From contig NZ_JACYXJ010000004.1 in NCBI RefSeq assembly GCF_014842925.1, positions 496,001 through 560,000 of the forward strand: a stretch of 64,000 nt of DNA. Reading direction: 5' to 3'. Both the position numbers and the translations under genes were made by a program. Of this stretch, positions 1 to 9,155 are shown piece by piece. How positions within the stretch are numbered: position 1 is the first letter of the stretch; each line of letters begins with the position of its first letter. This stretch comes from Roseibium polysiphoniae (GTDB lineage Bacteria; Pseudomonadota; Alphaproteobacteria; Rhizobiales; Stappiaceae). Below the pieces are notes generated by a model. The model worked only from the letters and a program-made list of their open reading frames with translations. It did no database searches and was not told where the DNA came from.

Positions 1-1014
1 CGTCATGTCCATGAACGTGCCGACGATCAACAGTGCTATGTTGATTGCGAGCAGGATCACGATCGGATTTTCGGAGATGCTGAGCAACGCATCTGAAAGC
101 GCAAACGGAATATCACCAAAGGCCATGGCTCTGCTCATGGCGATGCTGGCACCGATCATCAGAAGAACGATCGAAGTCGTCACGGCCGATTCCGTGATGA
201 TCGACGGAAGGTCTTTCACTCCGATCTCTCGGTACCAAACAAGAGCGAGAAGCAGAGTGTAGACCACAGCAATGGCAGACGCTTCGGTTGCCGTGAAAGC
301 GCCGCTGATGATCCCGCCCATGACGATGATGATCAGACCAAGCGGCAGGATCGCGTCAGCTGTCGCGCGGAAGACCTCTTGCCAGGTGGATCGCGGCGCG
401 AGTGGGTATCCGCGCTTCTTCGCTATGATCCCAGCAACGATCATCAGGCTGAGACCCATCAGAATGCCCGGCAAATAACCTGCGACAAAAAGGGCTGCGA
501 TTGAGGTGCCACCAGTGATGAGGGAGTAAACGATCAGCGTTGCTGACGGCGGGATCAAAAGCCCGGTCGGGCAAGAGGCGATGTTGACGGCGGCCGAATA
601 AGCCGGGTCATAGCCTTCTTTTTTCTGCAATGGCGACATAACGCCGCCAACGGCAGCTGCTGCGGCAACGGCTGAGCCGGAAATTGAACCGAACATCATA
701 TTGGCCAGCACGTTGCAATGTGCCAGAGCGCCTGGAAGCCGGCCACCCAGAACCTTCGCAAAGGCAATCAGGCGCATCGCGATGCCGCCTCGGTTCATGA
801 TGTTGCCGGCAAGGATGAAGAACGGGATCGCAAGAAGTGTGAAACTGTCCAGTCCGGATGCCATCTGCTGAGCAACGATGAAGACCGACTGGTTGAAATC
901 CATGAACAGCAAGAAGGTGATTGCTGCCGCCGCGCCGATTGCGAATGCAATCGGAACACCGATTGCTGTCAGCAAGCCGAATGCCCCGAAGAGCAGAAGA
1001 GCCGCACTGGCCAT
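1..1014 (-). CDS. dctM: TRAP transporter large permease DctM (3' end cut by window)
   Basis: This is the large membrane subunit of a tripartite ATP-independent periplasmic transporter, which drives solute uptake with an ion gradient. The minus-strand frame opens at ATG 1014 (start MASAALLLFGAF) and stays open to base 1, giving about 338 residues of a protein that usually has 420-440. It has the repeated hydrophobic helices of the family and typical DctM segments such as GSISGSAVA and TGLLIPPSATLIVYS. An AGGAG ribosome site lies just upstream, about 26 bases after the dctQ stop. It is the second gene of a dctQ-dctM unit divergent from dctP at 1813. Next to a glucuronidase and mannonate dehydratase, its likely cargo is a hexuronate or glucuronide; that is inference. 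Confidence 0.93.
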   Translation of the reverse strand, partial: MASAALLLFGAFGLLTAIGVPIAFAIGAAAAITFLLFMDFNQSVFIVAQQMASGLDSFTLLAIPFFILAGNIMNRGGIAMRLIAFAKVLGGRLPGALAHCNVLANMMFGSISGSAVAAAAAVGGVMSPLQKKEGYDPAYSAAVNIASCPTGLLIPPSATLIVYSLITGGTSIAALFVAGYLPGILMGLSLMIVAGIIAKKRGYPLAPRSTWQEVFRATADAILPLGLIIIVMGGIISGAFTATEASAIAVVYTLLLALVWYREIGVKDLPSIITESAVTTSIVLLMIGASIAMSRAMAFGDIPFALSDALLSISENPIVILLAINIALLIVGTFMDMT

Positions 1015-1040
1015 GTTAAACTCCTAGAATAGAAATGCCC

Positions 1041-1550
1041 TTAGTCGAGCGGGCCAAATGCGGGTTCATCAGCCTGTTTTGACTCGCCCGATCCGAGATC
1101 CAGAGCGAATGACAGGCAGTAGTAGATCATCACCAGGCCGGCGAAGGGGATGGCGCCATAGACGTATCCCATCGGGATTTGCAGGCTTGGGGTCACCTGA
1201 CCAGAAGCCAGAGTTTTTGCCACAAGTTGCCCGCCGCCGTAGACCATGACGATCGCGCAAAAGAGACCGACAACGCCCAAGATCACAAGCTCGGACAAGA
1301 GCTTGCGCTTGCCGCTTAGCTGCAGCGTCAGCAGATCGATGGCGAGATGGCGCCCCTGGCCGAGCGTGTAGGCACCGCCGATCAAGGCGAGCCACATAAA
1401 CAGGAAACGGGCGAGTTCGTCTGTCGTGGTGCTTGGCGTGCCGAGAATGAAGCGGCTGACCACCTGCCAGACAACACATACGACCAGGATGCTGAAGATC
1501 AGAACCAGCGCGCACTTCAGGGTCGAGTCGACGGTGCTACGCATTGGCAT
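1041..1550 (-). CDS. dctQ: TRAP transporter small permease DctQ
   Basis: This is the small four-helix membrane subunit that docks onto DctM in TRAP transporters. The 169-residue product has hydrophobic segments starting at about residues 11, 48, 87 and 131 and the WLALIGGAYTLGQGRHLAID region, where a charged/polar pair follows the second helix as in the family. GGAG at about 1553-1556 sits too close to ATG 1550 but about 8 bases from the in-frame ATG at 1544, so 1544 may be the true start. It is transcribed with the downstream dctM and away from dctP at 1813, with shared operators between them. Confidence 0.9.
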   Translation of the reverse strand: MPMRSTVDSTLKCALVLIFSILVVCVVWQVVSRFILGTPSTTTDELARFLFMWLALIGGAYTLGQGRHLAIDLLTLQLSGKRKLLSELVILGVVGLFCAIVMVYGGGQLVAKTLASGQVTPSLQIPMGYVYGAIPFAGLVMIYYCLSFALDLGSGESKQADEPAFGPLD

Positions 1551-1653
1551 GTCTCCAAAGATCTATGGAAGCTGGATGACACATGGCGCACTCCTCCCGT
1601 CGCTGCTCTTGCGTTCCTTTTATGTTAGGCCAAAAACCACGAGAGAGATAAAC

Positions 1654-1750
1654 TGGTCAACCAATTTTATCTGACTGGTTGACTAATTTTAGAAACTAGC
1701 AAATGTTCTCGCTTGGATTGGTTGACCAGATGAAGCCTTCTGGTTGAACC
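1654..1750. promoter_or_regulatory. UxuR/ExuR-like operator cluster in divergent TRAP promoter
   Basis: The 262-base gap between dctQ and dctP holds TGGTCAACCA at 1654-1663, TGGTTGACTA at 1676-1685 and TGGTTGACCA at 1719-1728, plus a partial copy TGGTTGAACC at 1741-1750. The pattern TGGT-NN-ACCA matches the known E. coli ExuR/UxuR box (TTGGTATACCAA type). The GntR protein encoded at 4606 is the obvious candidate ligand-responsive repressor. The boxes are seen directly; the regulator assignment is inference. Confidence 0.72.
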
Positions 1751-1812
1751 GGCCAATGCAGATTGAACCGCATCTCACACGAGAATGCGAGTAAACCCTG
1801 GGAGGGATTTCA

Positions 1813-2793
1813 ATGGTGAATTTTACACGCGTTACCGCTCTTGCTGCGACGACTATCTTGGGCGCAAGCCTGACCGCAGAGGCTGCAACTCTGCGCCTGA
1901 ATCACAACAACCCGCCGGAGCATCCGGTGCATATCTCCATGCAGATCATGGCTGATCGTGTTGCCGAACTGACCGACGGCGACGTCAAGATCCGGATCTA
2001 TCCGAATGGTCAGCTTGGTACGCAGCGCGAGTCCATGGAACTGGTGCAAAACTGCTCGCTCGAAATGGCTCGCTCGAATGCATCTGAACTAGAAGCATTC
2101 GAGGAAAGCTATTCTGCGCTCAACCTGCCTTACATCTTCCAGTCTGAAGAGCACTTCAACGATGTCATCACCGGTGAAATCGGCGCTGACATTCTGAATG
2201 CTTCATCCGAGCAGGGTTTTCGTGGCGTTGCCTTCTACACCGAGGGTGCGCGCTCTTTCTACGGCGATCGTGCGATCAACAGCCCAGCTGATCTGAAAGG
2301 CATGAAGGTACGCGTTCAGCCGAGCCCGTCCGCCATTCGCATGGTTGAGCTGCTCGGCGGCAACCCGACGCCGATTTCCTGGGGTGAGCTTTACAGCGCA
2401 TTGCAGCAGGGCGTCGTTGATGGTGCTGAAAACAACCCAACGGCTCTGACCACAGCGCGTCATGGCGAAGTTGCGAAGCATTTCTCGCTTGATGAGCACA
2501 CAATGATCCCGTCGGTCGTTGTCATTTCCTCGTGTGCTTATGATGCACTGACTGATGAGCAGCGTACCGCGCTGCGTCAGGCAGCACTGGAATCAATGGA
2601 AGCGCATCGCAAGTCCTGGAACGCCGCTTCGGACGCTGCAATCGAAGAAGCGCAGAAAGAGTTGGGCGTGACGGTTCATACCGTTGAAAAAGCGCCTTTC
2701 GTCGAAGCGGTCCTCCCGATGCACGAAGAAGTCGCCGCGAAGTCCGAAAAGCTCGCTGATCTGATTGCCCGCATCAAGGCGGCAGTGAACTGA
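1813..2793 (+). CDS. dctP: TRAP transporter substrate-binding protein DctP
   Basis: This is the periplasmic solute-binding protein of the first TRAP system. The 326-residue product opens with a signal peptide (residues 1 to about 24, cleavage near AEA-ATLRL) and shows family landmarks: YPNGQLGTQRE, the FYTEGARSFYG segment, LKGMKVRVQPSP (the conserved arginine that pairs with a substrate carboxylate) and ELYSALQQGVVDGAENN. A GGGAGG ribosome site lies at 1800-1806. It leads an operon with a GH2 glucuronidase, a GntR regulator and uxuA. That context points to an acidic sugar or glucuronide as ligand; related DctPs do bind uronates. The exact ligand is inferred. Confidence 0.92.
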   Translation: MVNFTRVTALAATTILGASLTAEAATLRLNHNNPPEHPVHISMQIMADRVAELTDGDVKIRIYPNGQLGTQRESMELVQNCSLEMARSNASELEAFEESYSALNLPYIFQSEEHFNDVITGEIGADILNASSEQGFRGVAFYTEGARSFYGDRAINSPADLKGMKVRVQPSPSAIRMVELLGGNPTPISWGELYSALQQGVVDGAENNPTALTTARHGEVAKHFSLDEHTMIPSVVVISSCAYDALTDEQRTALRQAALESMEAHRKSWNAASDAAIEEAQKELGVTVHTVEKAPFVEAVLPMHEEVAAKSEKLADLIARIKAAVN

Positions 2794-2818
2794 CGACAAC
2801 GGACCAAGGAACCGGCAC

Positions 2819-4609
2819 ATGCTCGAGCGCTCCGATCTGGCAGACAATGCCCTTCAGTGTCTGCATGATGAGGACTATGACCGTCCTTACAATTTGCAGA
2901 ACCTGAATGCGGAAACGCTGATCTTCACCAGGGGGCGGGAAGGCCGCTCCCTGGATGGAGAGTGGAACTTTTGTGTCGATCTGCTCGACACCGGGCTTAG
3001 GCAGAAATGGTTCTCCATGCTGCCTGAAGCTCCGGAAAAGCGGATTGAGCCCTGGGACTACGATCCCTATGAGGGCGAGACTGTGCCGGTTCCTTCCTGC
3101 TGGCAGATGCTAAAGGAGAAATGGTATTTCTTCGAAGGGTCTGCCTGGTACACGAAATCTGTTTCCGTCGATGAGCTTTCGCCGGGGAGACGACGTTTCC
3201 TGCGGATCGGCGCGGCTCAATACGACTGCAAGATCTTTATCAACGGGACGTTCATAGGCAATCACTACGGCGGCTCAACACCGTTTTGCGTCGAGGTGAG
3301 TGATACGCTCTTGCCAGGTCAGAATTGGGTCATGCTGTGTGTGAACAACACGCGGACCCTGGACCGTGTGCCGATGCGAAATACCGACTGGTTCAACTAC
3401 GGTGGTGTTTACCGCGAGGTCGCTCTGTATGAGACAGGTTCAACGGTTATCCGTGACGTCTTTGCCCGGCTGTCTGATAATGGCATTTGCGTTTCCGTTG
3501 TTGCGGATGGGCCTGCCGAAGACGCGCGGGTTCGCATTCCGGAGCTGAATATTGATGCGGTTGTTGCGCTTGACGGCGGTCGCGGACATATCGCTTTCAA
3601 GGCCTCACCAGAACGGTGGTCACCTGATACGCCCAAGCTTTACGACATTGAGGTCGAAGCTGGCGGAGACCGTGTGCATGACAAGGTGGGCTTTCGAACC
3701 ATTGAGCGTCGTGGCACAGAACTCTTCCTCAATGGAAAGCCATTTTTTCTGCGCGGAATTTCGGTGCATGAGGACGATGAGACAGCTGGCAAATGTACGA
3801 GCGAAGAGGATCTTCGGCGGCGATTTGCCGATGCGCGCGCGCTGGGCTGTAATTTTCTGAGGCTCGCTCACTATCCGCATCACGAACGTGCGGCGGAAAT
3901 TGCAGATGAGCTTGGCTTCCTGCTTTGGGAAGAGGTTCCGGTCTACTGGGCCATCGACTTCGCCAATCCAGACACACGGCGCGATGCGGAAAACCAGTTG
4001 CGGGAGTTGATCCGGCGGGATCGCAACCGGGCAAGTGTCATCATCTGGTCGGTGGGGAACGAGAACCCAGACACGGACGCAAGGCTTGAATTCATGCGCG
4101 GTCTGGTGGAGCTGGCGCGGGAAGAGGATCCGACGCGCCTTCTTTCAGCGGCATGTCTGGTAAACCATGCCAAGCTCAAGATCGAAGACCGGCTGGCAAG
4201 CCACATCGATGTGATCGGCCTAAATGAATACTATGGCTGGTATGAAGAGAATTTCGACGAGCTGATCTCTATTGGCCAAAACTCGAACCCGGACCGTCCG
4301 GTTGTGATTTCGGAGACTGGCGCGGATGGTGATCACACGGACTTAGGTCCTAAATCCGGCTTGTTCAGCATAGATTACCAGCGTGAAGTCTACGAAAGAC
4401 AAATCGAAACTCTGAGAGAACTTTCGTATATTAAGGGAATCTCGCCGTGGATTCTTTATGATTTCCGTGTTGAGCGACGTCAGAACGTTTTTCAACGCGG
4501 CTTCAATCGTAAGGGCCTGATTGCAGCGGACAAGAAGACAAGAAAGCCTGCTTTCGATGTGCTTCGGGCATTCTATGCCGAAATGAGGAAAAAGGACGCC
4601 GCTGAATGA
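2819..4609 (+). CDS. GH2 family beta-glucuronidase-like glycosidase
   Basis: This is a retaining glycoside hydrolase of family 2 that probably removes glucuronic acid from glucuronides. At 596 residues it has the usual beta-glucuronidase length. In order it has a jelly-roll sugar-binding domain, an immunoglobulin-like domain and a TIM barrel from about residue 280. The acid/base is Glu415 in WSVGNEN and the nucleophile is Glu499 in VISETGAD; the C-terminal WILYDF and FNRKGL motifs resemble the glucuronidase active-site edge that reads the sugar carboxylate. No signal peptide is visible, so hydrolysis should take place in the cytoplasm after TRAP uptake. It overlaps the GntR gene by 4 bases (ATGA). 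A galacturonidase or other GH2 specificity is not excluded. Confidence 0.87.
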   Translation: MLERSDLADNALQCLHDEDYDRPYNLQNLNAETLIFTRGREGRSLDGEWNFCVDLLDTGLRQKWFSMLPEAPEKRIEPWDYDPYEGETVPVPSCWQMLKEKWYFFEGSAWYTKSVSVDELSPGRRRFLRIGAAQYDCKIFINGTFIGNHYGGSTPFCVEVSDTLLPGQNWVMLCVNNTRTLDRVPMRNTDWFNYGGVYREVALYETGSTVIRDVFARLSDNGICVSVVADGPAEDARVRIPELNIDAVVALDGGRGHIAFKASPERWSPDTPKLYDIEVEAGGDRVHDKVGFRTIERRGTELFLNGKPFFLRGISVHEDDETAGKCTSEEDLRRRFADARALGCNFLRLAHYPHHERAAEIADELGFLLWEEVPVYWAIDFANPDTRRDAENQLRELIRRDRNRASVIIWSVGNENPDTDARLEFMRGLVELAREEDPTRLLSAACLVNHAKLKIEDRLASHIDVIGLNEYYGWYEENFDELISIGQNSNPDRPVVISETGADGDHTDLGPKSGLFSIDYQREVYERQIETLRELSYIKGISPWILYDFRVERRQNVFQRGFNRKGLIAADKKTRKPAFDVLRAFYAEMRKKDAAE

Positions 4610-5337
4610 GCGCCTCGCGCCGATATCAGGATGTTGCTTGCGAGCTGCGCCAGCTTATCCGCAAGCGTGGCATGAAGACGGGCGAACGGCTCATGTCCGA
4701 ACGCCAGATCTCTGATGAAATTGGGGTGTCTCGATCGCTGGTGCGTGAAGCGCTCATCATGCTGGAGATCGAGGGCCTTGTGGAAGTTCGCAAAGGTTCC
4801 GGAATTTATCTGAGCACAAGTCCGGACCAGGCGGCTCCACCGCTGCGAGACGATATTGGACCGTTTGAACTTTTGCAGGCGCGGCAATTGTTGGAGAGCA
4901 ACATTGCGGCCTTCGCGGCGGAAATGGTGACCAAGAACGATATCATTCGCATGCGCGAGGCCCTGGAGGTTGAGCGGCGCGGCATCGAAATCGGCGACCC
5001 GGACTACAGCGGCGACGAGATGTTTCACCGGCTCATTGCCGAAGCGACCCAGAACTCCGTTCTTGTCGATATGGTTCAGGAACTGTGGCGCAAGCGCGAG
5101 CAAAGCCCGATGTGGGCACGTCTGCATGACCGCATTTTTAACGCGGACTATCGCAGCTCCTGGCTAGATGACCACCGGGTCATCTTGTCGGCTCTGCAAA
5201 GCAAGGACCCTCAAGCGGCGCGCCAGGCCATGTGGCAGCATCTCGAGAATGTGCGCGAAACCTTGATGGAACTGTCCGATGTCGAAGATCCGGCTTTCGA
5301 CGGCTACCTTTTCCAACCCATTGTTCAGGTCAGATAA
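4606..5337 (+). CDS. GntR/FCD transcriptional regulator (UxuR-like)
   Basis: This is a FadR-subfamily GntR regulator of 243 residues, with an N-terminal winged helix (about 5-72, including LMSERQISDEIGVSRSLVRE) and a C-terminal FCD ligand domain with the FHRLIAEATQN histidine region. FCD domains bind carboxylic acids, often with a metal. It is translationally coupled to the GH2 gene and followed by uxuA, so it most likely senses a uronate or its dehydration product and controls the TGGT-NN-ACCA boxes in the 1551-1812 gap. The ligand and the direct target are inferred from synteny and the box type. Confidence 0.9.
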   Translation: MSASRRYQDVACELRQLIRKRGMKTGERLMSERQISDEIGVSRSLVREALIMLEIEGLVEVRKGSGIYLSTSPDQAAPPLRDDIGPFELLQARQLLESNIAAFAAEMVTKNDIIRMREALEVERRGIEIGDPDYSGDEMFHRLIAEATQNSVLVDMVQELWRKREQSPMWARLHDRIFNADYRSSWLDDHRVILSALQSKDPQAARQAMWQHLENVRETLMELSDVEDPAFDGYLFQPIVQVR

Positions 5338-5390
5338 ACAGGCTGGGAAACAGCTGAAGGCTGACCACTCTACTTTCCGGGGAAACTTCT

Positions 5391-6545
5391 ATGATTGAGA
5401 CTTGGCGCTGGTTTGGACCGGAAGATGCCGTGACCCTGTCCGACATTCGTCAGGCTGGGGCTGTCGGCGTGGTGACTGCCTTGCATGACCTGCCGAATGG
5501 AGTCGTTTGGCCACGCGAGCAGATCGAAGAACGCCAGGCCATGGTGCGCGAAGCCGGTCTCGAGTGGCTGGTGGTGGAAAGCATACCCGTCCACGAAGAC
5601 ATCAAGACAGGTGCGCCGAACTGGCGGGATCTTGCCGACAATTGGGCCGAGAGTTTTGATAATCTGGCGGCCTGCGGCATTCGGACCATTTGCTACAACT
5701 TCATGCCTGTCCTCGATTGGACCCGCACCGATCTCTTTTATGAGCTCGAAACCGGCGCCAAATGTCTGCGGTTTGATGCGGTTGATTTTGCAATGTTTGA
5801 CCTTTTTATCCTGCAGCGGAACGGGGCCGACAAAGATCATTCAGCAGAACTTCAAAGTGCTGCAAAGGCGCGGTTTTCCGAAACTGATGCCGCCGAGCGT
5901 GACAGGCTGATCGATACAATCATTGCCGGCCTGCCCGGGTCAGAGGAAAGTTATTCGCTGGAGAGTTTCCGAAAGAGTCTTGCGGCCTATGATGGTATCG
6001 GTGCAGCTGAGCTCAGAGCCAATCTCCGAGCCTTTCTTGCGCATGTGCTGCCCCGTGCCGAAAAGGCAGGTGTGAAGCTCGCAATTCACCCAGATGATCC
6101 GCCTCGTCCGCTTTTCGGGCTTCCGCGGGTGGTTTCAACGGTAGAAGATATGGCCGCAATCGCGCAGATGAGTGACAGCCCGTCGAATGGGTTTACGTTC
6201 TGCACCGGGTCCTATGGAGTTCGGGCTGACAATGACCTGCCGGCCATGCTTCGGGAGCACCGTGAGAGGATTCACTTCCTGCACCTGCGCGCGACAAAGC
6301 GTGAGGCGGATGGCCTGAGCTTTCACGAGGCCAATCACCTCGATGGCGACGTCGACATGGTTGAGGTCGTGCGTGCGGTTCTTGAGATCGAAAAAGCTTT
6401 CGGCCGTGTCCTGCCGATGCGGCCTGACCATGGCCACGCCATGCGAGATGACCTGGCGCGGCAGACGGCGCCCGGCTATCCCCTTATTGGCAGGCTTAGA
6501 GGCCTGGCTGAAATTCGAGGTGTCGCGAGAGCGCTCGCACGCTAG
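5391..6545 (+). CDS. uxuA: mannonate dehydratase UxuA
   Basis: This enzyme dehydrates D-mannonate to 2-keto-3-deoxy-D-gluconate in glucuronate catabolism. The 384-residue product starts with the typical METWRWFGP-like N-terminus (here MIETWRWFGPED) and contains YNFMPVLDWTRTDL, LAIHPDDPP (metal histidine), FCTGSYG (metal cysteine) and RPDHGHAM near the C-terminus (metal histidine). Length and motifs match UxuA, close to the 394 residues of E. coli. GGGGAAAC precedes the start. No uronate isomerase (uxaC) or mannonate oxidoreductase (uxuB) is found in the window, so the pathway must be completed elsewhere. Confidence 0.95.
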   Translation: MIETWRWFGPEDAVTLSDIRQAGAVGVVTALHDLPNGVVWPREQIEERQAMVREAGLEWLVVESIPVHEDIKTGAPNWRDLADNWAESFDNLAACGIRTICYNFMPVLDWTRTDLFYELETGAKCLRFDAVDFAMFDLFILQRNGADKDHSAELQSAAKARFSETDAAERDRLIDTIIAGLPGSEESYSLESFRKSLAAYDGIGAAELRANLRAFLAHVLPRAEKAGVKLAIHPDDPPRPLFGLPRVVSTVEDMAAIAQMSDSPSNGFTFCTGSYGVRADNDLPAMLREHRERIHFLHLRATKREADGLSFHEANHLDGDVDMVEVVRAVLEIEKAFGRVLPMRPDHGHAMRDDLARQTAPGYPLIGRLRGLAEIRGVARALAR

Positions 6546-6581
6546 CGCAAAAAGGGCCGACTATTGACTAGAGCGACTGGT

Positions 6582-8117
6582 CTAAAGAACGGCACCTATC
6601 TGCCAAGGTACGAATTCTGCTCCGCCAAAGCCAAGGGCTTCACTCTTGGTCTCTTCACCAGAAGCGACACGCAGGACGAGATCGAAGATCTCTTGGGCCT
6701 TCACTTCCATCGGCACGCCTTCAATCATGTCTCCACAGTTGACGTCCATATCTTCTGACATGCGGTCATACATGTTTGAATTGGACGCCAGCTTGATGCA
6801 GGGGGAGGGCTTGTAGCCCGACACTGAACCGCGCCCGGTCGTGAAGATGATCAGATTGGCGCCCGAGGCGATCTGCCCTGTCACCGAGCACGGATCGTAC
6901 CCTGGGCTGTCCATGAACGCGAAGCCCGGCCGACTGATAGGTTCGGCGTATTTGTAGACGCCGGTAAGTGGTGCCGTGCCACCCTTGGCGACGGCTCCCA
7001 AAGACTTCTCCAGGATTGTCGTCAGCCCACCGCGCTTGTTTCCCGGCGACGGATTGTTGTCGAGCTCGGCGCCAAGACGGGAACAATACTCCTGCCACCA
7101 GTCAATTCGGTCCAGCAGGGCCTGACCAATTGCTGGCGTCTCGGCGCGTCGTGTCAAAAGATGCTCAGCGCCAAAAATCTCGGATGTTTCAGACAATATC
7201 GTCGTTCCGCCATGGCGCACGAGTAAATCAGACGCTGCTCCGAGCGCCGGATTGGCCGTGATGCCGGAGTAGCCGTCCGAGCCGCCGCATTGCATGCCGA
7301 TTGTGATTGCCGCCGCCGGCGCGGGTGCCCTCGCGCATTGGTTAGCAGCTTGGGCAAGTTGCTTCAACTCGGCATTCGCCTTGTCGATGGTAGCCCTTGT
7401 GCCTCCGGACTGCTGGATCGTCATATAGCGAAAGCGGCTCTTGTCGTTGATGGCTTCCGAGCCGACAAGATCAGGGATCTGCATCACTTCGCAGCCAAGG
7501 CCAATCATCAAAATGGCGCCGAAATTCGGATTGCGCGCATAACCGGAGAGTGTGCGGAACAGAAGATCGTAGCCTTCTCCCGAGGCCGACATGCCGCAGC
7601 CTGTGCCATGCACGATCGGAACGACGCCGTCGACATTCGGGAACTGGTCCAGCCAGCCGTCGCGTTCAACGGCTTCGGCAACAAACCTGGCAACGGAGCC
7701 AGAGCAGTTCACGGAGGTGAGAATGCCAAGGTAGTTGCGTGTACCGACTTTGCCATCCGGCCGGTGGTAGCCGAGAAAGGTGGCCGGCCTTTCCACCGGG
7801 AGGACAGCAGTCGCTGCCTTGCAGAATTCGGGGTCCTGGCAATGCGCACCCATGCCGACATTGTGACTATGGACATGTTCGCCGGCATCAATTTCCGCCG
7901 TCGCCTGTCCTATGATCTGGCCGTATTTGCGGACTGCATCGCCTGTTGCAATTGGGCGTGCCGCCACCTTATGTCCCGCTGGTATCTGTGTCTTGACCGT
8001 AAGGCCATCGGCGGTTGGATCGCCGGCTTCCAGTGCGGCGATTGCGACGACGACATTGTCATCTGGATGCAGGCGAATTGTTTTCAAAGGAATGCCGTCT
8101 CTATGTGTTGTTTTCAA
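6582..8117 (-). CDS. UxaA-family sugar-acid dehydratase
   Basis: This is a 511-residue dehydratase of the altronate/galactarate (UxaA/GarD) family, with an N-terminal SAF-like domain (about 11-95) followed by the large UxaA domain with cysteine-rich motifs (GTGCGMS, MQCGGSDGYSG). Family members remove water from aldonates or aldarates with an iron or manganese centre. Its frame opens with TTG directly after the stop of the alcohol dehydrogenase gene; a second TTG at 8087 (MKTIRLHPDDN) fits the family N-terminus better, and no ATG is available. It is last in the ABC importer operon. Here it may act on L-fuconate rather than altronate, as the UxaA homologue of the Campylobacter fucose locus is thought to do; that is inference. 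Confidence 0.85.
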   Translation of the reverse strand: MKTTHRDGIPLKTIRLHPDDNVVVAIAALEAGDPTADGLTVKTQIPAGHKVAARPIATGDAVRKYGQIIGQATAEIDAGEHVHSHNVGMGAHCQDPEFCKAATAVLPVERPATFLGYHRPDGKVGTRNYLGILTSVNCSGSVARFVAEAVERDGWLDQFPNVDGVVPIVHGTGCGMSASGEGYDLLFRTLSGYARNPNFGAILMIGLGCEVMQIPDLVGSEAINDKSRFRYMTIQQSGGTRATIDKANAELKQLAQAANQCARAPAPAAAITIGMQCGGSDGYSGITANPALGAASDLLVRHGGTTILSETSEIFGAEHLLTRRAETPAIGQALLDRIDWWQEYCSRLGAELDNNPSPGNKRGGLTTILEKSLGAVAKGGTAPLTGVYKYAEPISRPGFAFMDSPGYDPCSVTGQIASGANLIIFTTGRGSVSGYKPSPCIKLASNSNMYDRMSEDMDVNCGDMIEGVPMEVKAQEIFDLVLRVASGEETKSEALGFGGAEFVPWQIGAVL

Positions 8118-9155
8118 TTATAGGGTCACGATCGCTTTGATCAGCGTTTCACGATCTTGGGCCAGTCTGGTAAAGTGCTCGGCGAAGTCTTCCAGGGGAA
8201 TGGTTTGCGAGCAGAGCGCGTCGGTGTCAATCTTGCGGTCCCTGATGGCTGCCATGACATGCTGGAAATCTTCGGCAGTCGCATTTCTGCTGCCAATGAT
8301 GCGCGTTTCACGCTTGTGGAACTCTGCATCATTGAAGCAGATGTCATCCTTGACCACGCTAACGAGAACATAGCTGCTGCCATGAGCAAGAAGTTGAAAG
8401 CCCGATTCAATTGCTTTTGCACTGCCGGTGGCATCAAAGATCACGTCAAATCCGTCGACAAGGTCACCTGCGAGAATCGCGTTGCCAACCTTATGGGTCT
8501 TTGAGAAGCCAAACAGGCGATGTGCCTGTTCCAGTCGGGCGGGGCTGAGATCCAGGAGATGAACATCGGCACCGGCAAGGCGGGCAAAAAGAGCCGTTCC
8601 AAGGCCAATTGGGCCCGCCCCAGTGACAAGTGTTCTGTCACCTTTCTGAATACCCGACCGGCGAACCGCGTGCGCGCCAATGGCCAGAAATTCGACCATT
8701 GCCGCTTGGAGCGGCGAGAGTCCGTCCGCCGCATACAAATTCGTCGCTGGGACGGCAAGTCGTGCGCAGAGCCCTCCATCGCGGTGAACACCCAACACTT
8801 CAATGTTGGAGCAGCAATTGGGTTTGCCACGCCTACAGGCCCTGCACTCGCCACAGGAAATATAGGGGTTGACCACGACAAGATCGCCGGCGCGCCAGCC
8901 TAAACCATCCTCGCAGACGCGCGCGCTAAGTTCATGCCCTATGACGCGCGGATATTTCAGATAGGGGTGCTTGCCTTCAAGAATATGATAGTCGGTTCCG
9001 CAAATGCCGACGGCCTCAATGTCTATCAGCACCCAACCTTCGGGCGCCTCGATGGGCGCCGGCCGCGGTTCGAGTGCAAACTCGCCCGGCTTGACCACCG
9101 TTCCGCTGAGCATTGTCTCGGACTTTCCTTGCGGCGAAATCAATGACGTCTTCAT
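8118..9155 (-). CDS. zinc-dependent medium-chain alcohol dehydrogenase
   Basis: This is an MDR-family dehydrogenase that oxidises a sugar or sugar-acid hydroxyl with NAD(P). Starting at ATG 9155 it has 345 residues: the catalytic-zinc motif GICGTD (Cys52), GHE (His74-Glu75), a four-cysteine structural zinc site (Cys101, 104, 107, 115) and a Rossmann motif TGAGPIGLG. The start overlaps the ATPase stop (ATGA) with AGGAAACGG upstream; a 10-residue longer frame exists but is unlikely. In this locus it may oxidise L-fuconate or 2-keto-3-deoxy-L-fuconate, a step done by short-chain dehydrogenases in known pathways. L-galactonate or L-idonate dehydrogenase activity is the main alternative. Confidence 0.85.
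   Translation of the reverse strand: MKTSLISPQGKSETMLSGTVVKPGEFALEPRPAPIEAPEGWVLIDIEAVGICGTDYHILEGKHPYLKYPRVIGHELSARVCEDGLGWRAGDLVVVNPYISCGECRACRRGKPNCCSNIEVLGVHRDGGLCARLAVPATNLYAADGLSPLQAAMVEFLAIGAHAVRRSGIQKGDRTLVTGAGPIGLGTALFARLAGADVHLLDLSPARLEQAHRLFGFSKTHKVGNAILAGDLVDGFDVIFDATGSAKAIESGFQLLAHGSSYVLVSVVKDDICFNDAEFHKRETRIIGSRNATAEDFQHVMAAIRDRKIDTDALCSQTIPLEDFAEHFTRLAQDRETLIKAIVTL

Noticed and set aside
7290..8123. 277-codon open frame on the plus strand
   Set aside because: It lies antisense to the UxaA-family dehydratase, has no recognisable domain and a cysteine- and histidine-rich composition typical of a shadow frame in GC-rich DNA.
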